64,000 nt of DNA from Teichococcus coralli (GCF_009829925.1 NZ_SNVJ01000001.1:124001-188000), one strand, 5' to 3'; counted from the stretch's first letter, positions 1 to 9,424 are shown. Made by a program: numbers and translations. The notes: generated by a model from the sequence alone, not told the origin.

Positions 1-1
1 G

Positions 2-277
2 AATCATGCCGAGCAGACCGCCATCGCCGCGAGGGCGGCCGAGGCGCTGGCCGGCGCCGGCAAGCTGGACGACAACGCCCAGCCCGTGACCGGCGGCGAG
101 GACTTCGCCTTCATGCTGGAGAAGAAGGCCGGCGCCTTCATGTTCCTCGGCCAGGGCGCCGGTGGCGCGACCTCCGAGGGCCTGCACACGCCGACCTACA
201 ACTTCAACGACGATGCCATTCCCTACGGCGTCGGCTACTGGGTCAGCCTGGTGCAGGAAGAGCTGAAGCTCGCCTGA
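2..277 (+). CDS. M20 family amidohydrolase, C-terminal fragment
   Basis: Only the last 91 codons lie in the window; the gene starts upstream. The fragment carries the end of an M20-type metallopeptidase or N-acyl-amino-acid amidohydrolase: a GGEDF motif near the start, a hydrophobic GAFMFLGQG strand, then a conserved His in LHTPTYNFNDD. These are the usual late metal-ligand and substrate segments of the M20D/hippurate-hydrolase group. Such enzymes remove acyl groups from amino acids in the cytoplasm. Substrate cannot be told from this fragment. A strong GC-rich hairpin follows the stop. Confidence 0.85.
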   Translation, partial: NHAEQTAIAARAAEALAGAGKLDDNAQPVTGGEDFAFMLEKKAGAFMFLGQGAGGATSEGLHTPTYNFNDDAIPYGVGYWVSLVQEELKLA

Positions 278-284
278 GGAAGCA

Positions 285-310
285 GGCCGGGCGGATCGCG
301 CCGCCCGGCC
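285..310. terminator. GC-rich hairpin between convergent genes
   Basis: A perfect 10-bp inverted repeat (GGCCGGGCGG, loop ATCGCG, CCGCCCGGCC) lies 8 bases after the M20 stop and 10 bases from the stop of the convergent binding-protein gene. There is no T-run, so it may slow polymerase or protect both 3' ends rather than act as a classical terminator. Confidence 0.5.
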
Positions 311-319
311 CCTGTCGCG

Positions 320-1894
320 TCACTTCGCGGGCTTGATGTCCAGCGCGCGGGTCTGCTCGTCGGCACGCGCCTCGTGCCGCAGCGTGTCGCGCATCGCCCA
401 CAGGTTCACCTGGTGGTGCAGCGGGATATAGGCGAAGTCCTTCGCGAGGATCGCCGCGAGGTCCTGGAACATCGCGTCGCGCTTCTCGTCGTCCACGGTC
501 TGCAGGGCTTCGGTCAGCAACGCGTCATACTCCTTGTTGGAGTAGAGCGTGTGGTTCACCGCGCCCCAGCCCTTGGTGCGGTCGCGCGTGCCGAACTGGC
601 TCTTCAGGCCCGGCGAGGGTTCGCCCACCGAGTTCGCCCAGCCGCTCAGCGAGACCGAGTTGTCCTGCTGCGCGGTGCGCTGGAAGAAGACGGAGGAAGG
701 CATCGCGTCCACGGTCGCCCTGACGCCGATGCGCGCCCACATCTGGCCGACCGCCTGCGCGATCAGGGAGTCGTTGACGTAGCGGTTGTTCGGCGCCAGC
801 AGCGTGAGGGTCAGCCCGTCCGGGAAGCCCGCCTCGGCCAGCAGCTTCTTGGCGCGCGCCGGATCGTAGGGCGGCGGCTCGACCTTCGGATTGTAGCCGA
901 ACGTGCCCTCCGGCATCATCTGCCCGGCCGGGCTGGCGGCGCCCGACATGATGCGGTCCACGATGGCCTTGCGGTTGATGGCGACGGAAAGCGCCTCGCG
1001 CACGCGCCGGTCGAGCAGCGGGTTCTTGTCCAGCTTCTCGCCGTTGGGACCGGAGACGTAGGGCGTCTGCTCGCGGAAGTCGACGCGCATCAGGATGCTG
1101 CGCAGGCTGTCGGCGCGGGAGATGTGGATCCCCTTCTCCTTCGACAGCTTGCCGACATCCTGCGTCGGCACGCTGTCGATGAACGCGACATCGCCGGCCT
1201 GCAGCGCCGCGACGCGCGCGCCGTCGTTGGCGATCATGCGGTAGTCCACGCGCCCCCAGGTCGGCTTTTCGCCCCAGTAGGCGTCGTTGCGGACAAAGAT
1301 GGCGCGGGTGCCGTGCTCGTAGCTCTCCAGCTTGTAGCGGCCGGTGCCGATCGCCGCCTTGCCGCTGTTGAAGTCGGCTGTCGGCACCTCGTCGCCCAGG
1401 CCGCGCCAGATGATCGCGACCTGCGTGAGGTCGGTCGGCAGCAGCGGGTAGACCGTCTTGGTGTGGAAGCGGATGGTGTGCGGGTCCACCACCTCCATGC
1501 GGTCGATCGAGCGGGTGTAGACCGCGTAGGAGCCTGGGCTGTTCAGCACCTTGGGCACGCGGTTGATGGTGTTGACCACGTCCTCCGCGGTGAAGTCCTG
1601 GCCGTTCTGCCACTTCACGCCTTCACGCAGCTTGAATTCCCAGGTCTGGTCGTCGATCGTTTTCCAGCTCACCGCCAGGCCGGGGATCGGGCGCCCCTCG
1701 GCCGTGCGCTCCACCAGCGCCTCGAAAACATGGTCGGTGAGCGACGCGTTCGGCGTCAGCGTGTGGTAGTGCGGGTCGAAGGACGTGGCAGGCGCGGCGA
1801 CCGCGAGCGTCAGATCCTGCGCCTTCGCCGGCGCGACCGCCCCGAGGCAAAGCGTGGCAAGGAGGGCGGCAGCCGCCCGTTCGGTTCGTCGCAT
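320..1894 (-). CDS. ABC transporter substrate-binding protein, family 5 (peptide/nickel type)
   Basis: A 524-residue periplasmic solute-binding protein of the SBP_bac_5 family, which delivers peptides, nickel or opines to an ABC permease. Residues 1-26 form a signal peptide (two Arg, hydrophobic core, APAKAQ cleavage region). The mature part has the family features: LREGVKWQNGQDFTAEDVV near residue 100, a central substrate lobe and a conserved VREALSVAINRKAIV helix. The start at 1894 is preferred because GGAGGAG lies about 8 bases upstream; a longer in-frame reading has no such signal. No permease or ATPase gene is adjacent, so it is an orphan or works with a distant system. The ligand cannot be predicted. 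Confidence 0.9.
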   Translation of the reverse strand: MRRTERAAAALLATLCLGAVAPAKAQDLTLAVAAPATSFDPHYHTLTPNASLTDHVFEALVERTAEGRPIPGLAVSWKTIDDQTWEFKLREGVKWQNGQDFTAEDVVNTINRVPKVLNSPGSYAVYTRSIDRMEVVDPHTIRFHTKTVYPLLPTDLTQVAIIWRGLGDEVPTADFNSGKAAIGTGRYKLESYEHGTRAIFVRNDAYWGEKPTWGRVDYRMIANDGARVAALQAGDVAFIDSVPTQDVGKLSKEKGIHISRADSLRSILMRVDFREQTPYVSGPNGEKLDKNPLLDRRVREALSVAINRKAIVDRIMSGAASPAGQMMPEGTFGYNPKVEPPPYDPARAKKLLAEAGFPDGLTLTLLAPNNRYVNDSLIAQAVGQMWARIGVRATVDAMPSSVFFQRTAQQDNSVSLSGWANSVGEPSPGLKSQFGTRDRTKGWGAVNHTLYSNKEYDALLTEALQTVDDEKRDAMFQDLAAILAKDFAYIPLHHQVNLWAMRDTLRHEARADEQTRALDIKPAK

Positions 1895-2165
1895 CCCTAA
1901 AACTCCTCCACCGGCGCAGGAAGGCGGCGCCGGCCCTTTATCGGCCCCGTGAGCCGTTCTCGTTGCAGGCCTTCCACCAGAACAGCCCCAGGCGCAGCGT
2001 GTCAACGCCATCCGGGATATCCCCTATCGCCCGCATGCGGCGAAGCGCCCCGGCCACGGCGCTACCTGAGGTGGAGACGCATGGCGATGCCGGATCTTCC
2101 CTGTTGAAAGCCGTGCAGCACGGCCAAGGCATGGAACCCGGAGCGCCAAAGCCCGTTGCGACCCC

Positions 2166-3395
2166 ATGCTGAACGCGATCCGGCCCGTGCGGAGCCTGTT
2201 GATCTCCATTTTCATCCTGATGGCCGGCGGCGGCTTCATGCCGACGCTGGTGAGCGTGCGGCTGGAGGCTGCCGGCACCGGCGCCGCCGTGATAGGGCTC
2301 GTCGCCTCGGCCTATTTCGCCGGGCTGACGCTCGGTTCGCTGCGCGCCGCCACGGTGATCCGCCGCGTCGGGCATATCCGTGCCTTCGCCTTTTTCGTGT
2401 CGCTGCTTTCCGCCAGCACCCTCGCCTATGCCCTCTATCAGTCGGCGGGGCTGTGGGGCGCGCTGCGTCTCGTGGACGGCTTCTGCATCGCAGGGGTCTA
2501 TATCTGCCTGGAAAGCTGGCTGAACGACCGCGCCACGCCCGAGCAGCGTGGCTCGGTCCTCGCCGCCTACATGGTCGCGCTCTATGCCGGCCAGGGCATC
2601 GGCCAGTTCCTGCTGAACCTCAGCGGAGACAGCCCCGGCCGTCCCTTCCTGCTGGCCTCCATTCTGCTTTCCCTGGCCGTGTTGCCGGTGACGATGACCC
2701 GCGCCAGCAGCCCGGTGCTCGGCGACTACCAGGCGCTCTCCATCCGCAGCCTCTACGTCGCCTCGCCGCTCGGCATGGTCGGGGCGGCGCTTGCCGGCGT
2801 GGTGCTCGGCGCCTTCTACGGCCTCGGCGCGGTGCTCGCGCAGCGCATCGGGCTTGACCTCGCCGCCACCGCGGCGTTTATGAGCGCCGTGATCCTGGGC
2901 GGCGTGACGCTGCAATGGCCCCTCGGCTGGCTCTCCGATCACTTCGACCGTCGCGCGGTGATCCTTGGCGTCTTCGCCGGGACAGCGGGTGTCGCCCTCG
3001 GCATCGTGCTGATGGGCGCGCCCGGGGCGCCCCTGCTGCTTCTGGGCGGCGCCTTCGGCGGGTTGAGCTTCGCGCTCTATCCGCTCTGCGTGGCACACAC
3101 CAACGACCGCCTCACGGCACAGGAGCGGGTCGGCGCCAGCGCCGGCCTGGTGCTGGTCTATTCGGCGGGTGCCGCGGCAGGGCCGCTGCTCGGCGCGGCA
3201 AGCATGTCGGCGCTGGGCTCCGCCGGGCTCTTCCTTTTCATCGCCGTCTGCGCCGCGCTGGCCGTCGCTTTTGGCCTCTGGCGCCTGACGGCGCGCCCAT
3301 CCCCGCCCGGCGAACTGCAGCAGGCCTACCAGCCGCTGCCGCATACCACCCCAATGTCGGCCGGACTCGACCCGCTGTCATCGGACAACCCTTGA
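2166..3395 (+). CDS. MFS transporter, YcaD-like
   Basis: A 409-residue membrane carrier with about 12 hydrophobic segments, of the major facilitator superfamily and close in style to the YcaD/YfkF drug-efflux-like group. Recognisable parts are AYFAGLTLGSLRAATVIRRV in the first half and the mid-protein loop GWLSDHFDRRAVI, which matches the MFS loop motif. No good ribosome binding site is seen before 2166, so the start is uncertain by a few codons. It precedes a second MFS gene by 51 bases and may share a transcript. Substrate unknown. Confidence 0.85.
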   Translation: MLNAIRPVRSLLISIFILMAGGGFMPTLVSVRLEAAGTGAAVIGLVASAYFAGLTLGSLRAATVIRRVGHIRAFAFFVSLLSASTLAYALYQSAGLWGALRLVDGFCIAGVYICLESWLNDRATPEQRGSVLAAYMVALYAGQGIGQFLLNLSGDSPGRPFLLASILLSLAVLPVTMTRASSPVLGDYQALSIRSLYVASPLGMVGAALAGVVLGAFYGLGAVLAQRIGLDLAATAAFMSAVILGGVTLQWPLGWLSDHFDRRAVILGVFAGTAGVALGIVLMGAPGAPLLLLGGAFGGLSFALYPLCVAHTNDRLTAQERVGASAGLVLVYSAGAAAGPLLGAASMSALGSAGLFLFIAVCAALAVAFGLWRLTARPSPPGELQQAYQPLPHTTPMSAGLDPLSSDNP

Positions 3396-3446
3396 AGCCG
3401 CGAGCCGCGCCCCGGCTGGCGGCAGGCACTGTCAGGAGAACACGCC

Positions 3447-4835
3447 ATGGAGGATCAGCACAGCACAGCGCACGGCACCGACGCGCAGCCGTCGCCCGGC
3501 GTGCTGCGAAGAGCGATCGCCGCCTCGGCGGTCGGCAACGCGACGGAGTGGTTCGACTACGGCATCTATGCCTATGGCGTGACCTACATCTCCGCCGCCC
3601 TTTTCCCGGGCGAGGCGGCGGAGGCGACGCTCTTCGCCCTGGCCACCTTCGCCATCTCCTTCCTGGTGCGTCCGCTGGGTGGGTTCTTCTGGGGGCCGCT
3701 GGGCGACCGGATGGGCCGCAAGGCGGTGCTGGCCCTCACCATCCTGCTGATGGCGGGCGCGACCTTCTGCGTCGGCCTGATCCCGGCCTATGAGAGCATC
3801 GGCATCTGGTCCACGGTCATCCTGATCGTGCTGCGGATGGTGCAGGGCTTCTCGACCGGCGGCGAGTATGGCGGCGCCGCCACCTTCATGGCCGAATACG
3901 CCCCGGACGACCGACGCGGCTTCTGCGGCAGCTTCCTGGAGGTGGGCACGCTGGCCGGCTTCTCCTTTGGCGCGCTGCTGATGCTGGCCTTCTCCCTGGC
4001 GCTGGGCGACGAGGCCATGCAGAGCTGGGGCTGGCGCCTGCCCTTCCTGGTCGCCGGGCCGATGGGCCTGGTCGGCATGTACCTGCGCTCCAAGATGGAG
4101 GACACGCCGGTCTTCCAGGAGATGGAGGCGAGCCACGCCACGGAGCCCGGCGCGAGCACCGAGCTGAAGCACCTGCTCGCCCGCTACTGGAAGCCGCTGC
4201 TGGTGATGGGTGGCCTGGTCATCGCCCTCAACGTGGTGAACTACACCCTGCTCAGCTACATGCCGACCTACCTGGAGCGGCGGCTCGGCCTCAGCACGCA
4301 GCAGGCGCTGTTCGTTCCCATCATCGGCATGCTGTTCATGATGATCCTGCTGCCCTTTGCAGGCGCCCTGTCCGACCGGGTGGGCCGCAAGCCGCTCTGG
4401 TGGTTCTCGCTGGTCGGACTGACCGTGCTGGTGATCCCGCTCTACCACCTGATGGAATCGAGCTTCGTCGGCGCCATCCTGGGCTTCGCGGCGCTGGGCT
4501 TCCTCTACGCGCCCCAGCTCGCCACCATCTCGGCCACCTTCCCGGCGATGTTCCCGACGCCGGTGCGCTTCGCCGGCTTCGCCATCGCCTACAATGTCTC
4601 CACCTCGCTGTTCGGCGGCACCGCCCCGGCGGTGAACTCCTGGCTGATCGGCCTGACCGGCGACGAGCTGACCCCGGCCTACGCCATGATGGCCGCCTGC
4701 CTGGTCGGCATGGTGGCGCTGGCCTTCATGATCGAGACGGCGGGCCAGTCGCTGCGCGGCGACCAGATCCCCGGCACCGAGGCCGCCCGCAATGCCCTGC
4801 TGCGGCGGCCGCAGACCCGGCCGGTGCCGGGCTGA
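3447..4835 (+). CDS. MFS transporter, metabolite:H+ symporter (ProP-like)
   Basis: A 462-residue inner-membrane symporter of the MHS branch of MFS, which takes up osmolytes or carboxylates such as proline/betaine, citrate, alpha-ketoglutarate or shikimate. The family opening NATEWFDYGIYAYGVTYI (residues about 33-50) is intact, with GPLGDRMGRK in loop 2-3, GGEYGGAATFMAEYAP in helix 5 and DRVGRKPLWW in the second half. AGGAG sits 8 bases before the ATG. It follows an unrelated MFS gene; a very stable hairpin begins 24 bases after its stop. The exact substrate is not readable. Confidence 0.9.
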   Translation: MEDQHSTAHGTDAQPSPGVLRRAIAASAVGNATEWFDYGIYAYGVTYISAALFPGEAAEATLFALATFAISFLVRPLGGFFWGPLGDRMGRKAVLALTILLMAGATFCVGLIPAYESIGIWSTVILIVLRMVQGFSTGGEYGGAATFMAEYAPDDRRGFCGSFLEVGTLAGFSFGALLMLAFSLALGDEAMQSWGWRLPFLVAGPMGLVGMYLRSKMEDTPVFQEMEASHATEPGASTELKHLLARYWKPLLVMGGLVIALNVVNYTLLSYMPTYLERRLGLSTQQALFVPIIGMLFMMILLPFAGALSDRVGRKPLWWFSLVGLTVLVIPLYHLMESSFVGAILGFAALGFLYAPQLATISATFPAMFPTPVRFAGFAIAYNVSTSLFGGTAPAVNSWLIGLTGDELTPAYAMMAACLVGMVALAFMIETAGQSLRGDQIPGTEAARNALLRRPQTRPVPG

Positions 4836-4858
4836 CGCCCCGGGCGGCGGTCCCGGCG

Positions 4859-4900
4859 GGCACCGCCGCCCCGTCTGGCCAGGGTTGGGGCGGCGGTGCC
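4859..4900 (+). terminator. Stable 14-bp hairpin after the MHS symporter
   Basis: GGCACCGCCGCCCC (4859-4872) is perfectly complementary to GGGGCGGCGGTGCC (4887-4900), with a 14-base loop. It lies just after the symporter stop. No T-run follows, so termination strength is unclear. Confidence 0.5.
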
Positions 4901-4972
4901 AAGCTGGGGCCCGCCACGAGGAGATTGCCGCCATGATGTCCCTTTCCCTGCCGCCCAGGTGCTGTTGACGCC

Positions 4973-5608
4973 ATGCGGATCGCCCTGATCCACGCGCTGC
5001 GGCACTCCCCGCCTCCGATCGAGGCCGCGCTGGCCCGGCTGTGGCCGGACGCACGGCCGATGAACCTGCTGGACGACAGCCTTTCCGCCGACCTGGCGCG
5101 GGAGGGCCGCCTGACCCCCTCCATGACCGGGCGCTTCCTCGCCCTCGCCCGCTACGCGGCGGGCACCGGCGCGCGCGGCATCCTGTTCACCTGCTCCGCC
5201 TTCGGTCCCTGCATCGAGGCGGTGGCGCGGGAACTGGCGCCGATGCCGGTGCTGAAGCCCAACGAAGCGATGATCGAGGAGGCCGCGGCGGCGGGAAGAC
5301 GTATCGGATTGCTGGCCAGCTTCGCGCCCACGCTCGACTCCATGCCGCCGGAGTTCCCGCCCGGCATCACCCTGGTGCCCTGCCACGCCGAGGGCGCCCT
5401 GGCCGCGCTCGACGCCGGGGACGGCGCCGCGCATGACCGGCTGGCGGCGGAGGCGGCCCGCCGCGCCTTCGCCGGCTGCGACGCGGTGGCGCTGGCGCAG
5501 TTCAGCCTGGCGCGCGCGGCGGAGGCGGTGGCGGCGGCGACCGGCCTGCCGGTGCTGTCCACGCCCGACAGCGCGGTGCGCAAGCTGCGCCGCCTGCTGG
5601 AGGGCTGA
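4973..5608 (+). CDS. Aspartate/glutamate racemase-fold protein
   Basis: A 211-residue protein resembling the Asp/Glu racemase superfamily (hydantoin racemase, arylmalonate decarboxylase, maleate isomerase). The first conserved cysteine region is ILFTCSAFGPCIEAV (about residues 68-82), and a second-domain segment CDAVALAQFSLARA (about 163-176) sits where the second catalytic Cys usually is. That second segment has no Cys at the expected place, so racemase activity is doubtful and a decarboxylase or isomerase-like role is as likely. ATG 4973 is preceded by a weak AGGTG. It lies between the MFS pair and a DUF6065 gene with no overlap. Confidence 0.75.
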   Translation: MRIALIHALRHSPPPIEAALARLWPDARPMNLLDDSLSADLAREGRLTPSMTGRFLALARYAAGTGARGILFTCSAFGPCIEAVARELAPMPVLKPNEAMIEEAAAAGRRIGLLASFAPTLDSMPPEFPPGITLVPCHAEGALAALDAGDGAAHDRLAAEAARRAFAGCDAVALAQFSLARAAEAVAAATGLPVLSTPDSAVRKLRRLLEG

Positions 5609-5665
5609 AACCCTCCGCTAACCCGCCCTGCCCTATCCTGCCGCCGTCAACGCATGGAGATGGGC

Positions 5666-6439
5666 ATGGCGGAGAAGCCGCGACCCCGGCTGATCGCCTA
5701 CGAGCTGGACCAGCCGCTGCCGCCGATCCGCCCCGCCGGCGTGCGGCGGGACTGGATGGACGCCACGCCCGGCGGCTTCGCCTATCGCTGCCTGCCGCTC
5801 ACCATCGCCAATGGCCATGGCTGGGAGGTGCAGGGCCAGACCGGCTTCGAGGCCTGGTGGAACGGCGGCGACCGGCCGGAGGATGTGACCATCCGCGTGC
5901 TCAAGCCCGGCGGCCTGGCGCCAGCCAGCCATTTTGGCGCCGGCATCCTGACCTTTCCCATCCCCACGCTGCTGCGCACGGATCCGGGCATCGGCCTCTG
6001 GGTCTCCGGCCCACCCAACGCGGTGAAGGACGGCATCGCGCCGCTCGCCGGACTGGTGGAGAGCGACTGGTCGCCGATGACCTTCACCATGAACTGGCGC
6101 TTCACCCGGCCGGACCAGGTGGTCCGCTTCCTGCCGGGCGAGCCGGTCTGCTTCTTCTTTCCCCTGCAGCGCGGCCTGGCCGCCGACACCTGCCCGGAGG
6201 TGCGCCCGCTGGCCGAGGCCCCGGAGCTGGAGGCCGCGCACCGCGCGTGGCGCGAGGGGCGCAACCGCTTCAATGCCGCGCTGTGCCAGCCCGGCAGCGA
6301 GGCCCGCGCCCAGGGCTGGCAGCGCCACTACCACCGCGGCCTGAACCCGGACGGAACGCCCACCACGGCGGACCATCGGACGCGCGTGCAGGTCCGGCCC
6401 TTTCCCGGACCCTCGCGCCGGCCCGCCGAGCCGGCCTGA
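5666..6439 (+). CDS. DUF6065 family protein
   Basis: A soluble protein of 257 residues with no signal peptide or membrane segment. The region FAYRCLPLTIANGHGWEVQ (about residues 34-52), followed by GFEAWWNGG and later FTMNWRFTRPDQVVRF, fits the DUF6065 family as I remember it; that assignment is from pattern memory. No catalytic motif is apparent, and members have no established function. The ATG at 5666 is preferred over one at 5654 because GGAG is 6 bases before it, while the earlier one has no ribosome binding site. The C-terminus is Pro/Arg-rich and probably disordered. Confidence 0.7.
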   Translation: MAEKPRPRLIAYELDQPLPPIRPAGVRRDWMDATPGGFAYRCLPLTIANGHGWEVQGQTGFEAWWNGGDRPEDVTIRVLKPGGLAPASHFGAGILTFPIPTLLRTDPGIGLWVSGPPNAVKDGIAPLAGLVESDWSPMTFTMNWRFTRPDQVVRFLPGEPVCFFFPLQRGLAADTCPEVRPLAEAPELEAAHRAWREGRNRFNAALCQPGSEARAQGWQRHYHRGLNPDGTPTTADHRTRVQVRPFPGPSRRPAEPA

Positions 6440-6461
6440 CCGCCGGCGCCGCGCCGCAGGG

Positions 6462-7217
6462 TCACGGCAGCAGGGAAACGACCAGCAGCAGGGCCGCCAC
6501 CCCCGCGACGATCCGGATCAGCACCACCACCCGTGCCGGATCGAGGCGCGTGCGCAGCCGGAACCCCAGGCCGGTGCCAAGAAGCGTCGCGGCGGCCAGG
6601 GTGGCGAGAACAGCGAGGCCCGGCGTGCCCGCCGCGGGCAGGCCCACCCAGGCCAGCGCCGCCCCGAAGCCCACGATGGAGATGGGCTGCATCGCCCGCC
6701 GGATCTCGGCGCCCGTTCGGCCCGCGCGTGCCAGCGCCACGGGGGTGATGGGGCCGGGCGTCGCCGTCCAGACCGTCAGCGCCCCGGTGGCCAGCGCGGC
6801 GAGCCCCACCCCGGCCCGCGCCGAGCCCGCGGAGGGCGGCGCCGCGCGCGCCGGCGGGCGCGGCAGCGCGATCGCCACCAGGACGCAGGCCGTCATGCCT
6901 TTCAGCACTGGCGGCGAAAGGTCCGGCAGCAGCGAGGCGGCGAGGCAGCCGGCCAGGATGGCGCCCGAGGCCAGCGCGACGTCGCCCCACCGCAGGCGCA
7001 GCCCGCCAAGGCCCGTCGCCACCACGGAGACCAGCAGGTTCAGGCACAGCAGGATCGGCACGCCGGCCGCCGGGCCGAGCCAGAGCATCAGCAGCGGGCC
7101 GCAGACCACGCTCAGCCCGGCCCCGACCGCCACCTGAACGGCCGCCCCCGCGAGCGCCAGCAGCAGGCAACCCAGCCAGGCCAGGTTGAGGGAGGAGAAC
7201 GCCAGCGCGGTCAGCAT
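6462..7217 (-). CDS. TauE/SafE family sulfite/anion exporter
   Basis: A 251-residue integral membrane protein with about eight hydrophobic helices in two similar halves, typical of TauE/SafE (PF01925). Each half opens with a Gly-rich helix: LAGAAVQVAVGAGLSVVCGP at residues 21-40 and GALTVWTATPGPITPVALA in the second half. Family members export sulfoacetate, sulfite or other organosulfur anions and are seldom defined by sequence alone. The gene runs opposite to the DUF6065 gene and ends 22 bases from it. Nothing nearby indicates a sulfur pathway. Confidence 0.85.
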   Translation of the reverse strand: MLTALAFSSLNLAWLGCLLLALAGAAVQVAVGAGLSVVCGPLLMLWLGPAAGVPILLCLNLLVSVVATGLGGLRLRWGDVALASGAILAGCLAASLLPDLSPPVLKGMTACVLVAIALPRPPARAAPPSAGSARAGVGLAALATGALTVWTATPGPITPVALARAGRTGAEIRRAMQPISIVGFGAALAWVGLPAAGTPGLAVLATLAAATLLGTGLGFRLRTRLDPARVVVLIRIVAGVAALLLVVSLLP

Positions 7218-7275
7218 GGGACCATGCGCTTACACGAACCTCGCGGCGGGCCACAGCCCCCGCCGCGCCGGCCGC

Positions 7276-8628
7276 TCAGACCGGCAGCGTCACCACCGCC
7301 GTGAGGCCGCCACCGGGACGGTTGCGCAGCACCACGTCGCCGCCATGGGCGCGCAGGATGTTGCGCGCGATGGGCAGGCCAAGCCCCGTGCCGCCGGTTT
7401 CGCGGTTGCGGCTGGTCTCCAGGCGGCGGAACGGCTGGAACACCGCTTCAAGCGAGTCCTCGGGAATGCCGGGCCCGTCGTCCTCGACCCGCATCCGCAC
7501 CAGCGATGCCTCCGCGCCCCGCCCCGGCCCGTCCAGCAGGATGCGGGCCGAGCCGCCGTAGTTCAGCGCGTTGCCGACAAGGTTGGCCAGCGCCCGCTTC
7601 AGCGCGATCGGCCGGGCGCGGATGCGCAGCCGCTCCGGCCCGGCATAGCCGAGCGTCTCCGGCTCCACCTCCGGGCGCGCATCGGCGGCCTCGTCGAGCA
7701 CGGTGCGGCAGAGCGCGGCGAGGTCCAGCGGCACCGAGGGCTCGGTGGCGGAATCATCCCGGGCGAAGGCCAGGGTGGCGTTCACCATCGCTTCCATCTC
7801 GTCGAGGTCGGCCAGCATCTTGCGGCGCTGCTCGTCGTCCTCCAGGAACTCGGCGCGCAGCCGCAGGCGGGTGATCGGCGTGCGAAGGTCGTGGCCGATG
7901 GCGGCCAGCATCTGCGTCCGGTCGCCGACAAAGCGGCGGATGCGCTCGGCCATGGTGTTGAAGGCGCGCGCGGCGGTGGCGACCTCCGAGGGGCCGCGCT
8001 CCGGCAGCGGCGGCGCATTCACGTCGCGGCCCAGCCGCTCGGCGGCGCGCGCCAGGGCGGAAACCGGGCGCGTCAGTCGCCGCGTCGCCCAGAGGATCAG
8101 CGCCAGCGCCGCACCGGTCATCAGGAAGAAGGCGATCAGGAAGGTCTCGGAGTGCCAGGGGCGCTGCGGCGGCAGGGCCATCTCCAGGTTCAGCCAGGGG
8201 CCGTCGGCGAGTTGCAGCGCCAGCACCAGCACGCCAGGGCGCGCGCCGTTCGCCACCAGGGCCTGGCGCGGGCGGAAGCGGGGCGGCCCGGCACCGACCA
8301 GCTCCACCTGGAACAGCCGCATCAGCGCCGGGGAGGCGTGTGGCATGCCCGGCCGCACCGCCGGCAGGTCGCTCACCTGGGCGAGGAGGCCCGGCGGCAG
8401 GTCGATGTCCTCCAGCATGGCCAGCCGCCGGTCGGGCGGCGCCAGCACGGCGGTGCGCCACAGGCCAAAGGCGCGCGCGGTGATCTCGCGCGAGAGGGCG
8501 AAGCGCTGCAGGTCCACGCGGTCGAGGGCGTGGATGGTCAGCCCCGCCGCCTGCACCAGCATCAGCGCGAGCGTCAGGAACAGCGCCGTGCGCCCGGCCA
8601 GGCTGCGCGGCAGCAGGCGGCGGATCAT
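7276..8628 (-). CDS. Sensor histidine kinase, EnvZ/OmpR-type partner
   Basis: A 450-residue membrane kinase. A short N-terminal segment is followed by TM1 (about 12-32), a periplasmic region of about 120 residues, TM2 (about 165-187, FLIAFFLMTGAALALILWA) and a HAMP linker. The dimerisation domain has the phospho-acceptor H-box IGHDLRTPITRLRLR. The catalytic domain has N-box LVGNALNYGG, G1 DDGPGIPEDS and G2 GGTGLGLPIA. All motifs needed for activity are present. It begins 7 bases after the response regulator stop, so the two are one transcript. The sensed signal is unknown. Confidence 0.93.
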   Translation of the reverse strand: MIRRLLPRSLAGRTALFLTLALMLVQAAGLTIHALDRVDLQRFALSREITARAFGLWRTAVLAPPDRRLAMLEDIDLPPGLLAQVSDLPAVRPGMPHASPALMRLFQVELVGAGPPRFRPRQALVANGARPGVLVLALQLADGPWLNLEMALPPQRPWHSETFLIAFFLMTGAALALILWATRRLTRPVSALARAAERLGRDVNAPPLPERGPSEVATAARAFNTMAERIRRFVGDRTQMLAAIGHDLRTPITRLRLRAEFLEDDEQRRKMLADLDEMEAMVNATLAFARDDSATEPSVPLDLAALCRTVLDEAADARPEVEPETLGYAGPERLRIRARPIALKRALANLVGNALNYGGSARILLDGPGRGAEASLVRMRVEDDGPGIPEDSLEAVFQPFRRLETSRNRETGGTGLGLPIARNILRAHGGDVVLRNRPGGGLTAVVTLPV

Positions 8629-8635
8629 GCCCGGC

Positions 8636-9424
8636 TCAGGAGACCGGCGCGCCGGCCGGATGGTCGCCGTTCGCCGCCGCTGGCGGCCGGTCGTTCACCT
8701 TCTCCACCGTGGCGGCCAGCACGTAGCCGCCACCGCGAACCGTCTTGATCAGCGTGGGGTTCCGCCCGTCATCCTCCAGCTTCCGGCGCAGGCGGGAAAC
8801 GGCGACGTCGATGGCGCGGTCGAAGGGTCCGGCCTGGCGGCCGCGCAGCAGGTCCATCAGCATGTCCCGCGTCAGCACGCGGTTGGAGCGATCCACCAGC
8901 ACCATCAGCAATTCGTACTCGCCGCCGGTCAGCGGCACCTCGACGCCGTCGGGGTTCAGCAGGCGGCGGCGGGCGGGCTCCAGCGTCCAGCCGGCGAAGC
9001 GGATGGCCTTGGCCGGCGGCTGCTGCGGCGCGCTCCCCTCGCCGCCGGCCCGGCGCAGCACGGCGCGGATGCGCGCCAGCAGCTCGCGCGGGTTGAAGGG
9101 CTTGGCCACGTAGTCGTCCGCGCCCAGCTCCAGCCCGACGATGCGGTCGGTCTCCTCGCTCATGGCGGTCAGCATGACGATTGGCACGTCGGACTGGCCG
9201 CGCAGCCAGCGGGCGAAGTCGAGGCCGGACTCGCCCGGCAGCATCAGGTCCAGCACCACCAGGTGGTAGCGGCCGAGCGGCCAGAGCCGGCGCGCCTCGC
9301 GGGCGTCGCGCGCGGCGGTGACGCGGCAGGACTGGCGCTCCAGAAACTTTGAGAGCAGATCGCGGATTTCCCGGTCGTCGTCGACGACGAGGATGTGCGG
9401 CGGGGGTTCCATGTTCTCGACCAT
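8636..9424 (-). CDS. OmpR-family response regulator
   Basis: A two-domain transcription regulator of about 262 residues. The receiver has the acidic pair in ILVVDDDREIRD, the phospho-acceptor Asp in LVVLDLMLPGESG and the conserved Lys in YVAKPFNPRELL. The C-terminal winged helix ends in LIKTVRGGGYVLAATV. It is the first gene of an operon with the histidine kinase. The start is either 9424 or 9412; neither has a clear ribosome binding site. A longer upstream reading looks non-coding. It diverges from the glycosylase gene. Confidence 0.93.
   Translation of the reverse strand: MVENMEPPPHILVVDDDREIRDLLSKFLERQSCRVTAARDAREARRLWPLGRYHLVVLDLMLPGESGLDFARWLRGQSDVPIVMLTAMSEETDRIVGLELGADDYVAKPFNPRELLARIRAVLRRAGGEGSAPQQPPAKAIRFAGWTLEPARRRLLNPDGVEVPLTGGEYELLMVLVDRSNRVLTRDMLMDLLRGRQAGPFDRAIDVAVSRLRRKLEDDGRNPTLIKTVRGGGYVLAATVEKVNDRPPAAANGDHPAGAPVS

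Noticed and set aside
374..1900. Long plus-strand open frame opposite the family 5 binding protein
   Set aside because: Arg/Val/His-rich antisense composition, no family motif; the minus-strand frame is a clear binding protein with signal peptide and ribosome binding site.
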